Source: JBAOHV01 sp037045265
GTDB lineage: Bacteria > Actinomycetota > Acidimicrobiia > Acidimicrobiales > Microtrichaceae
Direction: 5' to 3'
DNA length: 64,000 nucleotides
Assembly: GCA_037045265.1 (NCBI GenBank)
Contig: JBAOHV010000016.1
Location: 124,001 to 188,000 of the forward strand
How positions within the stretch are numbered: position 1 is the stretch's first letter; each line of letters starts with the position of its first letter. This document shows positions 48,812 to 60,373 of the stretch, piece by piece. The notes beneath the pieces are model-generated. The model was not told the DNA's origin, made no database searches, and saw only the letters and a program-made list of their open reading frames with translations. The position numbers and the translations under genes are program-made.

Positions 48812-49410
48812 TGCTCGACCTGTTGCTCCCACGCTGCTGTGTCAGATGCGGACGACGCGCCACGGGGCTGTGCGCCGAGTGCGCCTCTGCCCTGTCACCT
48901 GCACCGCAGCTGGCACCTCCTCCGGGAATGCGCAGCTGCTGGGCGCTGGTGGAGCATCGCGGCGCCGGGCGTGACCTGGTGGTCGCGCTGAAGTTCCGGC
49001 GACATCTCGACGCCGTCGAACTGCTGGGCTCCGCCATGGCACAGCTCGTGCAGGGAACCGTGGGGCTGGTCACCTGGGCCCCGACCACCCGCGCCCGCAG
49101 ACGCGAACGGGGATTCGACCAGGCCGAGATCCTGGCCCGGAGCGTCGCCGACTGCCTGGGCGTCGAGTGCCTCTCCCTGCTCGAACGCAGGTCGGGGGCC
49201 AACCAGACCGGCCGCTCCCGTGACGAGCGGCTCACCGGACCGGAGTTCTCGGTGACACGCCGGACACTCCGGCACCTCGCTCCCGAACGCCCCGTGCTGA
49301 TCGTCGACGACGTGCGCACCACCGGAGCGACCCTGTGCGCGGCGTCCGAGGCACTGCTGAATGCCGGAGCCACCCAGATCGACGGGCTGACCCTGTCCGT
49401 GCGGCCGTGA
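48811..49410 (+). CDS. ComF family phosphoribosyltransferase-like protein
   Basis: About 199 residues. The N-terminal zinc finger is LPRCCVRCGRRATGLCAECA. The PRTase core is TWAPTTRARRRERGFDQAEI and the PRPP loop is PVLIVDDVRTTGATLCAASE. ComF proteins are linked with DNA uptake or single-strand DNA processing, although in actinobacteria the role is not established. GTG 48811 was chosen by similarity to the usual LDLLLP start. Confidence 0.87.
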   Translation: MLDLLLPRCCVRCGRRATGLCAECASALSPAPQLAPPPGMRSCWALVEHRGAGRDLVVALKFRRHLDAVELLGSAMAQLVQGTVGLVTWAPTTRARRRERGFDQAEILARSVADCLGVECLSLLERRSGANQTGRSRDERLTGPEFSVTRRTLRHLAPERPVLIVDDVRTTGATLCAASEALLNAGATQIDGLTLSVRP

Positions 49411-49434
49411 GCGAGGACTCCGCCGGGCAGGATC

Positions 49435-50280
49435 TCAGTTGGATGGCAGCTGCGCGAACGGTGCCTCACCGGCGAGCATCCGCTCGACCCTGTCGCGCAC
49501 CATGCCCTGCCATTCCGGGTGGGTCAACACCCAGAACCGGTCGTTGCGCACCGCGTCCACCACAAGTGATGCGACGTATGCGGGCTGCAGACCCTCGGCG
49601 ATCCAACCCGCGACCATCTCCTTGATCGCGTTCAACGACTCAGCTGCCTCACCCGTGGGCGCCTCGGGCTGGTCTGGCCTGTTGCGCTCCGACTCGTTGA
49701 TCCGTGTCCGGACCCACCCGGGACACAGGACGCTCACCCCCACCTCCGGGTGGGTCATCTGCAACTCGACGTAGAGGGTCTCCGACAGCGTCACGACCCC
49801 GTGCTTGGCGACGTTGTAGGGCGACATGCCCGGGTTCGACGTGAGGCCTGCCATCGAGGCCGTGTTCACGATGTGCCCACCACCGCTCGCGATTATCAGC
49901 GGTGTGAATGACCGAACACCGTGGATCACACCCCAGAGGTCGACGTCGAGGATCCACCGCCATGTCTCGAGGTCGATCTCCCAGCTGAGACCACCTCCGG
50001 AAACGCCTGCGTTGTTGCAGGCGACGTGCAACGCGCCGTAGACGTCCATCGCCGCTGTGGCGATCCTGTCGACGTCGGCCGGGATCGACACGTCGGCGGT
50101 CACGGCGAAGACGTCGGCACCGCCGTGGCGCAGCTCGGTCGCGGCTTCCTCGAGCGCGACCGACTCGACGTCGGCGAGCACCAATCGCATGCCCTCGGCG
50201 GCGAACGCCGTGCACAGCGCCTGACCTATCCCGCTCGCCGCGCCTGTGACGACTGCCACCTTTCCACTGAACGACTCCAC
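49435..50280 (-). CDS. Short-chain dehydrogenase/reductase
   Basis: A 281-residue NAD(P)-dependent oxidoreductase of the classical SDR family. The cofactor motif is VAVVTGAASGIGQALCTAFA, then VACNNAGVSGGGL, and the catalytic Ser-Tyr-Lys is spread over HIVNTASMAG and SPYNVAKHGVVTLSETLYVE. GTG 50280 follows an AGGGGG site. Converges on comF. Substrate is unknown. Confidence 0.9.
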   Translation of the reverse strand: MESFSGKVAVVTGAASGIGQALCTAFAAEGMRLVLADVESVALEEAATELRHGGADVFAVTADVSIPADVDRIATAAMDVYGALHVACNNAGVSGGGLSWEIDLETWRWILDVDLWGVIHGVRSFTPLIIASGGGHIVNTASMAGLTSNPGMSPYNVAKHGVVTLSETLYVELQMTHPEVGVSVLCPGWVRTRINESERNRPDQPEAPTGEAAESLNAIKEMVAGWIAEGLQPAYVASLVVDAVRNDRFWVLTHPEWQGMVRDRVERMLAGEAPFAQLPSN

Positions 50281-50373
50281 GAGACCCCCTGTAGACGAAC
50301 AACCATGGGACCCGAGGCACCCTACAGTCGGGTGTAGGAGGCGGGCGCGTCGAGTCCGGTCGGTTGCGACACG

Positions 50374-52528
50374 ATGGATCCTGGTGACCACAACCATCCC
50401 GACGCGCCACGTTGGTCGGTCGCGCCGTCGAACCAGCCACTGGTCCCAGCCGCACCCCAGACCTCCCAACCCCGCCAGACCCCCCGACCACCCCAGAACC
50501 CCCGTCCACCCCAGCCGACCCGACCTGCCCAGGAGCACCTTCCACCACCGCCGGCAGAACCACCCGCCCCGCCGACAGGTCGGGCCAAGGGACCCGGCCG
50601 CCAGCACCTGCCCGGTCTGACGGGCCTGCGGGCCATCGCCGTCGCCGCGGTGGTGGCGTACCACTTGGGGTACCTGCATGGCGGTTTCGTCGGCGTCGAC
50701 CTGTTCTTCGTCCTCTCAGGATTCCTGATCACCTCACTCCTGCTCGACGACACTCCGTCCGACGTCGCTGGGATGCTCCAGTGGTGGGGCAGGCGGATCC
50801 GGCGTCTCACCCCTGCTGTCGCGGTCGTCGCCCTCGTGGTTCTGGCCGCCTTCCTCACACGGTCCGGGATCGCCCTGGACGCACTCGCGACGCTGACGTG
50901 GTGGCAGAACTGGCACCTGATCGCGCAGGGCACGCCCTACTGGGCACCTTCACCGTCCCCCCTGCGCCATGCGTGGTCGCTGTCGATCGAGGAGCAGTTC
51001 TACCTGCTGTGGCCACCTATCCTGCTGGGGTTGCTGGCGATCGCTCGCCGCGCCGGCCGTTCGACCAGACTCGTCACAGTCGTGGCGCTCGGCGGTGCCG
51101 TGGCGAGCTTCGCGTGGGCGGCATGGCTGGCGAGCGCCGTCGATCCGGACCTGTCACGCATCTACTTCGGCACCGACACACGGGCCGGGGCACTGCTGAT
51201 CGGCTGCGCCGCAGCTGCATGGGTCCGGACCCGCCCGGCCGAGTCGATCGGCCGATTCGCTGTGTACGGCGTCGTTCCGGCCGCCGGTTCTCTCATCGCT
51301 CTGTCGCTCCTCATGGAACCCAGCGATCGCTGGGCCTATACGGGCGGCCTGGTGGCGGCAGCGATCGCGTCGCTCACCCTGGTGGTCGCCAGCACTCGGC
51401 CCGGCATCTTCTCCTCGTGCCTGTCGTGGAAGCCGCTGCAGTGGCTGGGGGACCGCTCGTACGCCATCTACCTCTGGTCGTGGCCGGTCCAGGTGTTCCT
51501 CCAGGACCGGTTCACGGACCTGCCTCTCTGGTCGGTCGCACTGATCACCGTCGGGGTTTCGCTGCCACTGTCGTCGTGGTCACGGCTCCTCGTCGAAGAG
51601 CCGCTGCGACGTCAGAGCTCCTGGGCGAAAGCGCTGCGCCCCCGCCGAGCCGCCTGGGGAGTGGGCGCGGTCGCCCTCGTCGCAATGATGCTCTTCGCCG
51701 CCAGTTCGACCGAGCTGACCGTACAGGAGGAGGTCGCAAAGGAGTTCGAACAGTTGCCGGACCCGACCGTCGCTCCGGCGGAGGCCGACCAACCAGAGGA
51801 ATCGGTGACCACCACGACCTGCGTACCTGCCAGCACCACCACCTCGCTGGTGTTCTCGGAGGACACCTCTCAGTACGACCCGGGCACCGTCACACAGAGC
51901 GGCGACCCGACGATCGACGCCTGCCATGACATCACCCGGGTGCTGGTCGTGGGAGACAGCACCGGACAGCGGAGCCGCGAACGGGTTGAAGCGTGCGAAC
52001 CTGCCGGGCCTCGAGGTCTGGGACCGCACCACGCTCGGATGCGGTCTCGTCAGTGATTCCGACGACTGCGGCGACTGGCGCGTACGCTGGAAGGACGCTG
52101 TGGCGATGATCGACCCCGATGTCGTGGTCGTGTACCTGGGCGCCTCGAACGACGTCGTCGCGGGCCGAGATCCCAGCTTCCTGACCCCCGAGGCGAGCCT
52201 GGAGCGCCAACGCACGATGACCGAGGCCGTCGACCTGCTCACGAGCAGCGGGGCGACGGTCCTGTGGACGCTACCTGCCCCGCCGCTCGAGGACGGGGTG
52301 TTCTTCTGCGGCGGCGAACTCGAGGACACGCCGTGTGATGCCGACTGGATCGCCCAATGGAACGCTGATCTGATCCGCGTCGCTCAGAGGACCGGCATCA
52401 AGCTGCTCGATGTCGCAGGCTGGGTCGCCACGCGTGGAGCTGACCCCGATGACCGGCCGGACGGTCTGCACCTGTCCGGTCCGGCCCTCGACGACCAGGC
52501 CCGCTGGATCGCCCAGCAGCTCCCCTGA
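50374..52528 (+). CDS. OatA-like membrane acyltransferase with C-terminal SGNH domain (one frameshift near 51972)
   Basis: About 717 residues. A Pro-rich cytoplasmic N-terminus (PRQTPRPPQNPRPPQPTRP) precedes an acyltransferase-3 domain of about ten membrane helices with the catalytic-type His in VVAYHLGYLHGGFVGVDLFF, and WSLSIEEQFYLLWPPILLGL. After one extra base near 51972 an extracellular SGNH esterase-like domain continues: RVLVVGDSTG, NLPGLEVWDRTTLGCGLV, VVVVYLGASNDVVAG and the C-terminal DGLHLSG with catalytic His. Acetylates or otherwise acylates cell-surface glycans. Confidence 0.88.
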
Positions 52529-52537
52529 TCAACCAGG

Positions 52538-53989
<1,452 letters not shown>

Positions 53990-54003
53990 CGGAAATCCTC
54001 CTC

Positions 54004-54032
54004 CGCGCCCGAGAAGAGTTCGTCGGGGCGCG
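54004..54032 (-). promoter_or_regulatory. GC-rich hairpin directly upstream of the ahcY ribosome-binding site
   Basis: CGCGCCCGA (54004-54012) pairs with TCGGGGCGCG (54023-54032) with one bulged base and a 10-nt loop. The stem ends against GGAGGAGG. It could modulate ahcY translation. It does not match the SAH riboswitch pattern as far as can be judged by eye. Confidence 0.4.
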
Positions 54033-54179
54033 CTCGTGCGTCAGTGGTTGTTGGTCGGGCTGGGGTCGTCTGACGCCGGGTTCACTTCAGCCCTCGCAGA
54101 CCGAGAGGGTAACGCGGACGGCATGAAGACGACCGCATCCGACCGGCACGGAAACGGTGTCGGTCCGGATTCCTGAGGC

Positions 54180-56317
54180 TCAGTCGATGATCAGGCCATC
54201 CGAGGAGCTCATGTCGACGTCCGGCCTGAGCGTCAGCGACGAGTAGCACATCTCGTCGTTGGTCCCCTCGGCGAAGACGATCCACGCCGGCTCGGACTCG
54301 TGTCGCAGATTGCGGTCGAACCGGCACGTGACCCTCAACACGTCGCCCATCTCCAACCGCAGGGGCTCCGCCGGCGAGTAGCCGAGTTGCCAGCCGAAGT
54401 TCCAGACCGGGATGTCGAGCAGGACCTTCTCGCTGGCACCGGGCCGGTTCAGGCTCAGCCTGAACGCGGAACCGATCTCGTGCATGTGGCCGAGCATGCC
54501 GATCAGCTCACCCGATTCGTACACGGTGAAGTCACAGGTGGTTGTTCCTGAACTCCCGTCGAAGGTGGCCGCCACGGAATCGGGGGTGCTGTTGCATCGC
54601 TGATGCAGCCCGTTGGCGATGGACGGGGCGAATGGACCGAAGCGTTCAGCGACGTCGCGCAGTGCGGCCTCGCGGTCGCACAGTGGCCCACTCGCACCGG
54701 TCGGGCACGGCAACTCGACCGGCCCGATTAGCGTCCGGACCGTCAACAGACTCGACCGCGACGTGAGTGGATCCAACTCCAGGGTCATGGCGGAACGATC
54801 CGGTCCGACGTCGGGTGCGTAGTGGTAGTGGATCTGCGCCACGAGCACATCGCCGGGTTCCAGGTCGAATCCTTCACCGCTGGCGAAGCGCACGGGACGC
54901 TGACCAGGCACCCAACCAGCGACGTTGTCGCCGGTGCTGATCCCCATGCCAGCGAGGCACGACCAGCCCGGACCGTCATCGGCAGCATCCTTTTCGCGGA
55001 GGTAGGGAAGCTGATAGCTGCGCGCCCGGGTGACGATCGAGTGGTGGACCACCTCGAGCTGGTCGGGCTCGAAGTCGTAGCCACGCATGACCATCGGCTC
55101 GGTCAGCTCCGGGTCGAGGATGAAGCACCGGTAGTCGTCGACGTTGGACGGGGTGACCTGGTAGCCCTCGCCGATCGTGAGCACGGAATCAGCTCTGACG
55201 GCCAGCTCCTCGGCCACCGGCGCTGGATCGACCGGCGAGTCGGCTGCGACGTCGAGCGGAGCTCCGGCCCTTGCCCAGGAAGCGATCGTCGAGATGTCGT
55301 CGTCGCTCAGTCGTCGGACGTGTCGCAGTTCGACCCCTACGTCCGATGCGGGCCACGGCGGCATGTAGCGGGCCCCGGTGACCACAGCCAGCCCGTCGGC
55401 CACCTCGGCCGCGTCTCCGGCGTCCGCGAGCTCCCACATGGGTGAGCCGACCTCGCCCGGCGCGTGACAGCCCGCGCAGTTCGACTCGAGGATCGGCTGG
55501 ACATCGGCCGAGAAGGACGGGGCAGATCCTTCATCGTCGGTGGCGCGGACCTCGCGATCGGCGACCAGCCCGGTGGGCTGGTCGAAGGATCGGGCGTCGC
55601 GCGCGCCACCACCTCGAGCTCGATCCGCGCCTCGTTCGACGTCCGCACCAGACCGGCTTTGACGATCGGACCCACTCCCAGTTCGGCGAGCGAGACGGTC
55701 GCGGTGGCGACCCCGCTCAGCTCGTCGCCGTCCAGGACGGCGTCGACGTCGAAGGTGACCGGATGTCCCACCCCTTTCACGTCCAAGGTCGCGCTCAGCG
55801 ACGCACCATCCACCTCGATCCGGTCGCCGGGGCCGTCGACCGTCTCCCCAAGCGACACCGAGGCGCCGCCCAGCCGGACCTGCGGATGACGATGCGACTC
55901 GAGGTACTCGTGTCGCAGGACCTTGTCGCGCAGCGAGTTGTCGCTGCGGAGCTGGGCGACGTCGACGACGACCTCTCCGATGTTGACGCTGGGGTTGCCA
56001 TCGGCGATACCGCCGACGGCGATCTCCCCGGCGATACCCGAAGTGGTGAGCTCCACCTCGTGACCGACGCCGGCGAGCTCCTCCTCGACGGTCACCGTGA
56101 CCAGCGAGTCGGCGGCGTCGATCCGGTACACGACCTCTCCCTCGCGGGCATCGACCGGCCTGGCGACCGGGAGCTTCTGGTCGATCGTTTCCGTCGGCGT
56201 GACCGCGATCCTGAGCAGATCGCGGTTCGCCACCCCCACGCCCACCACGAGCAGCGCAACGACGACCGCAGCGAGACGCCAGGGCCTCCGCCTGAGAAGA
56301 TCCACCAGTTGTGACAT
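54180..56317 (-). CDS. YceI domain-cytochrome c-copper type II monooxygenase-like fusion (indel near 55603)
   Basis: About 712 residues, exported. N-terminal anchor WRLAAVVVALLVVGVGVANR, then a YceI lipid-binding-like barrel (residues about 45-230, VVYRIDAADSLVTVTVEEEL, HPVTFDVDAVLDGDELSGVA). After a +2 or -1 shift in a GC run at about 55603 comes a cytochrome c segment with CAGCH heme motif (FSADVQPILESNCAGCHAPG). The C-terminal half resembles Cu type II ascorbate-dependent monooxygenases: LEVVHHSIV, VLVAQIHYHYAPDV, LIGMLGHMHEIGSAF and NDEMCYSS carry His and Met copper ligands. Joint architecture suggests heme-to-copper electron flow. Substrate unknown. If the indel is real, it is two genes. 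Confidence 0.72.
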
Positions 56318-56397
56318 TCCGCACAGCCTCGTTCGGGCGCCAGGCACAGTCAACAACCCCGCGACCGGGGACGAATCGCCCGCGGACCGTCGGCGAC

Positions 56398-57426
56398 TCA
56401 GCTGTCCGTGGACGCCAGACGCAGCTTGATCTCGTCGAGCACCGGGACCGGTCCGGGGTCAACCGACTCGTTGGACGCCATCTGCAATGTGACCAGGTCG
56501 CCCATGTGGATCAGGTCGAAGATCTGGGCCAGCGGGCCGTCGCCCTTCGCCCGGACCTCGACGACATCGCTGACCACCTCGTCGCACAGCTCCGCGACCA
56601 GTTCGAAGCGTCGTGCGACCTGGGGGTGCTCGTAGTCGTGGCGCAACTTCACCAGGGTGAACACCTGACGTGTGACGTCTCCGTGCTGAGCCCAGCCACA
56701 GACCTCGTTGTGGGTCAGCTCGGGTATCCGGTTGGCGAACGCCGCGACCTTGGGGTTCTCGTTGAACTGACCCTTCCAGCGCCACGCGACAGCTTCGCCC
56801 AGCGCTCCCCCGCCGTAGATGATGGGAAGCGTGCGTCCGATGCGACGGGCCACCGAGGTGACAGGTGTCAGGTCGGAATCCAGCTCCGAGCGGCGGCGAC
56901 GGAGCTGAGCCGCCGCCGATTCGACCTGGGCGCGGGCACCGTCGAACAGGCCCAATTGTTCCAACACCACCAACGGTGTCGCGGTGACCGCACCGATACC
57001 AGCCCGCGGCATCGGGATCGAGGAGTCGAGACCCAGAGCCGTCGCACCCCACTCGTGTGCGAGCCGTTCCAGGTGTCCACCCGCGCTGATGGCGACCAGG
57101 CGGGCGCCTGCGCCGACGGCATGGCGTGCGGCTGCGAGGGTCTCCTCCGTATTGCCCGAGAACGAGATGGCGATCACCAGGGTGTCGGGGCCCACGAACG
57201 CCGGACACTCATAGTGCTTGTTCACGACGATCGGGACAGGACACGCGGGTGACGCCACGGCCGCCACCACGTCACCGGCGATCCCGCTGCCGCCCATGCC
57301 CATGACCACTACCGAGCTGATCCCATCGGCCGACGGGAGAGCCGCCCCCGAGGCTGCATCGGCAGCTGCGAGCAGCTGCTCGGGCAGCGCACGCGCCGCC
57401 GCCACCATTCCCAGCGAGTCGATCAT
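56398..57426 (-). CDS. Bifunctional phosphoglucose/phosphomannose isomerase-like SIS protein
   Basis: A 342-residue SIS-fold protein. The sugar-phosphate loops are VVVMGMGGSGIAGDVVAAVA and TLVIAISFSGNTEETLAAAR. The C-terminal catalytic Glu/His region is WRWKGQFNENPKVAAFANRI and ELTHNEVCGW. Interconverts glucose-6-P, mannose-6-P and fructose-6-P. The run with Trm112 and phosphomannomutase is conserved in mycobacteria and suggests GDP-mannose supply for glycans. Its stop is 81 bp from the YceI fusion start. Confidence 0.87.
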   Translation of the reverse strand: MIDSLGMVAAARALPEQLLAAADAASGAALPSADGISSVVVMGMGGSGIAGDVVAAVASPACPVPIVVNKHYECPAFVGPDTLVIAISFSGNTEETLAAARHAVGAGARLVAISAGGHLERLAHEWGATALGLDSSIPMPRAGIGAVTATPLVVLEQLGLFDGARAQVESAAAQLRRRRSELDSDLTPVTSVARRIGRTLPIIYGGGALGEAVAWRWKGQFNENPKVAAFANRIPELTHNEVCGWAQHGDVTRQVFTLVKLRHDYEHPQVARRFELVAELCDEVVSDVVEVRAKGDGPLAQIFDLIHMGDLVTLQMASNESVDPGPVPVLDEIKLRLASTDS

Positions 57427-57439
57427 CGAGGGGCCCTGA

Positions 57440-57691
57440 TCAGGACGCGAAGTTGGGCTCTACGCCGTCGGCCTCCGCCTTGGCGAGCAGTCGCTCGTGC
57501 TCTGCGTCGTCGACGTCGGTCGCCTGGTCGAGCAGCATCACCGGGATGCCGTCGCGGACCGCGTAGACGCGATGGAGGCGGGGGTTGTAGAGGGTCGCCT
57601 CGTCGGCGAAGTAGAGCAGCGGGCCCTTGTCCTCGGGGCACGCCAGGATCTCGACCAGGCGGGGGTCGAGGTGGTCAGCGGTGGTCGTCAT
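57440..57691 (-). CDS. Trm112 family protein
   Basis: 83 residues. HLDPRLVEILACPEDKGPLL, YNPRLHRVYAVRDGIPVMLL match the Trm112/YcaR family, small zinc-ribbon-like partners that activate methyltransferases. Only one Cys remains in the first knuckle, so zinc binding is doubtful. Strong GGAGG site. Lies 13 bp upstream of the isomerase gene. Confidence 0.85.
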   Translation of the reverse strand: MTTTADHLDPRLVEILACPEDKGPLLYFADEATLYNPRLHRVYAVRDGIPVMLLDQATDVDDAEHERLLAKAEADGVEPNFAS

Positions 57692-57759
57692 CGTGATCCT
57701 CCATGGGGATGGGCGTCGTTCGCCGGAGTCGGGTGCGTGCTCTTCGTCGATGCTGCCAC

Positions 57760-57777
57760 GGCCGGACTCAACCGGCC
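57760..57777 (-). terminator. 6-6-6 hairpin with the phosphomannomutase stop codon in its loop
   Basis: On the minus strand GGCCGG-TTGAGT-CCGGCC places the TGA in the loop. It may be a terminator or processing site before the Trm112 gene. Confidence 0.35.
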
Positions 57778-59129
57778 ATGACCGCTTGCACCTCGCCGAC
57801 ACGGGCGGCGCAGGCGGATCCGTCGGCGGCCTCGAGGTTCAGCCGCAGGAGCGGCTCGGTGTTGGATGGCCGGAGGTTGAACCACCAGTCACCCGCGTCG
57901 ACGGTCAGCCCATCCATGCGGTCCTGGTCCAACGACGCGTAGTGGGCTGCCACCTTCTCGATGACCGCCGCCGGGTCATCGACCCGCGTGTTGATCTCGC
58001 CCGATGCAGCGTAGCGCTCGAAAGGCGCCCGCAGCTGGGACAGGGTGACACCGGCGGCCGAGAGCTGCTCGAGCACCACGAGTGCAGCGATCAGCCCGGA
58101 GTCCGCCCGGTAGTTGTCGCGGAAGTAGTAGTGAGCCGAGTGCTCGCCGCCGAACACCGCACCGGTCTCGGCCATGACCGCCTTGATGAACGAGTGACCG
58201 ACCCGCGTGCGCACCGGGGTGCCGCCGTGCTCTCGCACCACCTCGGCCACCGTCTTCGAGCAGATCAGGTTGTGGATGATCGTCTCGCCGGGGTGACGTT
58301 CGAGGATGCCGGCCGCGATGATCGCCGTCGTCGTCGATCCGGACAGCCCGACGCCTAGCTCGTCGACGAGGAACACCCGATCGGCGTCGCCGTCGAACGC
58401 GAGCCCGATATCGGCACCGGCAGCGACCACGCGTGCGCGCAGATCGGCGGTGTTCTCCGGCTGGATCGGGTCGGCGGGGTGGTTGGGGAAGGTTCCGTCG
58501 AGCTCGCCGTACATGACCTCGAGATCGAACGGGAGGGAAGCGAAAACAGCCGGCACCACCAGGCCGCCCATGCCGTTGGCAGTGTCGGCGACGACCTTCA
58601 GCGGAGCGAGTGCGTCCACGTCGACGAAGCTGCGCACATGCGCGGCGAAGTCGTCGAGCAGGTCTCGTTCGCTGCGCTCACCACGGGTCGGTGCGTCGTC
58701 GACCAGACCGTCGAGGGACTGCTGGGCCGTGGTACGGATGTCGCCGAGCCCGCTGTCCTCACCGACGGGCCGCGCGCCTGACGAGCAGAACTTGATCCCG
58801 TTGTACTGGGCAGGGTTGTGCGAAGCGGTGAACATCGCACCGGGGGCGTCGAGCGAGCCGGAGGCGAAGTACAGGAGGTCGGTTGAGCCGAGCCCCAGAT
58901 CGACCACGTCGATCCCCTGGCTCAGCACCCCGTCGCTGAACGCCGCCACCAGATCCACACCCGAGGGCCGCATGTCGCGGGCCACCAGGACGCTGCGCAC
59001 CCCGATGTCGGTCGACGCTGCGAAACGAGCGAATGCGACCCCCACAGCACGGGCGATCCGTTCGTCGAACTGCTCGGGGACCAACCCTCGCACGTCATAG
59101 GCCTTGAAGATGCGCTCCAGCTCGGTCAC
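57768..59129 (-). CDS. manB: Phosphomannomutase/phosphoglucomutase
   Basis: A 453-residue alpha-D-phosphohexomutase. The phospho-serine loop is PGAMFTASHNPAQYNGIKFC. The metal loop is IGLAFDGDADRVFLVDELGV. The sugar-binding loop is GAVFGGEHSAHYYFRDNYRA, and the C-terminal phosphate site DWWFNLRPSNTEPLLRLNLE. Starts with GTG at 59129. Makes mannose-1-P or glucose-1-P for glycan precursors. Confidence 0.94.
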   Translation of the reverse strand: MTELERIFKAYDVRGLVPEQFDERIARAVGVAFARFAASTDIGVRSVLVARDMRPSGVDLVAAFSDGVLSQGIDVVDLGLGSTDLLYFASGSLDAPGAMFTASHNPAQYNGIKFCSSGARPVGEDSGLGDIRTTAQQSLDGLVDDAPTRGERSERDLLDDFAAHVRSFVDVDALAPLKVVADTANGMGGLVVPAVFASLPFDLEVMYGELDGTFPNHPADPIQPENTADLRARVVAAGADIGLAFDGDADRVFLVDELGVGLSGSTTTAIIAAGILERHPGETIIHNLICSKTVAEVVREHGGTPVRTRVGHSFIKAVMAETGAVFGGEHSAHYYFRDNYRADSGLIAALVVLEQLSAAGVTLSQLRAPFERYAASGEINTRVDDPAAVIEKVAAHYASLDQDRMDGLTVDAGDWWFNLRPSNTEPLLRLNLEAADGSACAARVGEVQAVMAG

Positions 59130-59182
59130 GGGCGTTCACCCTAGTGGCGCCGACCTGGCATCCCGACTATCCGCGGCGTTCC

Positions 59183-60373
59183 TCACCCAGCGCTGTCGGC
59201 CGTGAGAGGCAGCTCGTCCTGTGCTGCTTCGTAGAGCCCGATCCTGCCCCAGCGTCGGATGCGGAAAAGGTCCCGGACCAACAGGGCCGCGTCACGGGCG
59301 ACGTTGACCGTGGAGCGGGTGGAGTTCTCGACCTCCACGGGAACCTCGAGCAGGCTGAGCCTGTATCGCTCGACCAGATGGAACAGCTCGACGTCGAACG
59401 CGAAGCCGTCTATGCGGGAGTGCCCGAAGACCAGCCGGCCGACGTCGGAGCGCATCGCCTTGAGTCCGCACTGGGTGTCGCGGTAGCGGCCGAGCAGCAC
59501 GTAACCCGTCAACAGGTTGATGACCCGGCCGCCCACCTCTCGCAGACGTCCGGCGCGCACGACGGTACGGGTCTCGACGTGCTGTCTGCTGCCCACCACG
59601 ACGTCCCACCCCGATTCGACCCCCTCGAGAAGACGCAGGAGCTGTTCTGGTGCGTACGACAGGTCGGCGTCGGTGAACGCGACGGTACGACCGTGCGCTG
59701 CCAGGACACCCTGACGCACAGCTGCACCCTTGCCTCTGTTGGGAGTCGCACGCACGACCACATCGGCGCCCGCCAGCTCGGCCCGATCGGCGGTCTCGTC
59801 GGGTGACCCGTCGTCGACCACCACGATCTCCAGATCGCCGCGTCGGTCGAGGTCGGCCAGCGCAGCGCGTATCTCCCGAACCGTCGACGCGATCCGGTCC
59901 TCCTCGCAGAAGGCTGGAACGACCACGCTGAGACGCTGGTCCCCGACCGCCGGTGGCCGCAGCGACGGCTCCCCTTGGGCGTCGCGCACCGAGGTGAACA
60001 TCGTGTCGCGGTAGCTCACCACCCGGGTGACGAACGCCGCTGCAAGAGCCGGCAGCTTGATGACCAGGAACGCGAGCCACCAACTGGGCCTCAGCCACAC
60101 GTACAGCAGCGAGACGACGACAACGTCCATGACCAGAGCGCTGGTAGCGGTCAACAGGTAGGTACCGAGGCGTTGGAACCACCGCCTGGACGGGTCGTCG
60201 GGGAAGGTCACCAACGAGTGCAGCGACCATGACACCGCCGTGGCCACCACGACCGCTGCCATGTCGGCCCACCAGACCGGCCAGCCGGGGCCCGAGGCGA
60301 GTGCCACGAAGAGCAACACGTCGACCAGCGTCGCGATCGTCCCCACCAGGGTCACGCGACGAAGGACGTTCAC
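59183..60373 (-). CDS. GtrA-like membrane domain fused to a polyprenol-phosphate GT2 glycosyltransferase
   Basis: A 396-residue protein. Four GtrA-type membrane helices (residues 1-130; VTLVGTIATLVDVLLFVALA) are followed by an ALG5/DPG-synthase-like GT2 domain: LSVVVPAFCEEDRIASTVRE, LEIVVVDDGSPDETADRAEL, NRGKGAAVRQGVLAAHGRTV, AFTDADLSYAPEQLLRLLEG, and YRDTQCGLKAMRSDVGRLVF. It likely makes a polyprenol-phosphate sugar and flips it. GTG 60373 overlaps the upstream stop (GTGA). The sugar may be used by the neighbouring GT-C-like protein. Confidence 0.88.
   Translation of the reverse strand: MNVLRRVTLVGTIATLVDVLLFVALASGPGWPVWWADMAAVVVATAVSWSLHSLVTFPDDPSRRWFQRLGTYLLTATSALVMDVVVVSLLYVWLRPSWWLAFLVIKLPALAAAFVTRVVSYRDTMFTSVRDAQGEPSLRPPAVGDQRLSVVVPAFCEEDRIASTVREIRAALADLDRRGDLEIVVVDDGSPDETADRAELAGADVVVRATPNRGKGAAVRQGVLAAHGRTVAFTDADLSYAPEQLLRLLEGVESGWDVVVGSRQHVETRTVVRAGRLREVGGRVINLLTGYVLLGRYRDTQCGLKAMRSDVGRLVFGHSRIDGFAFDVELFHLVERYRLSLLEVPVEVENSTRSTVNVARDAALLVRDLFRIRRWGRIGLYEAAQDELPLTADSAG

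Noticed and set aside
53990..54080. SAH riboswitch upstream of ahcY
   Set aside because: A hairpin is present but the conserved riboswitch core could not be recognised; needs a covariance-model search.
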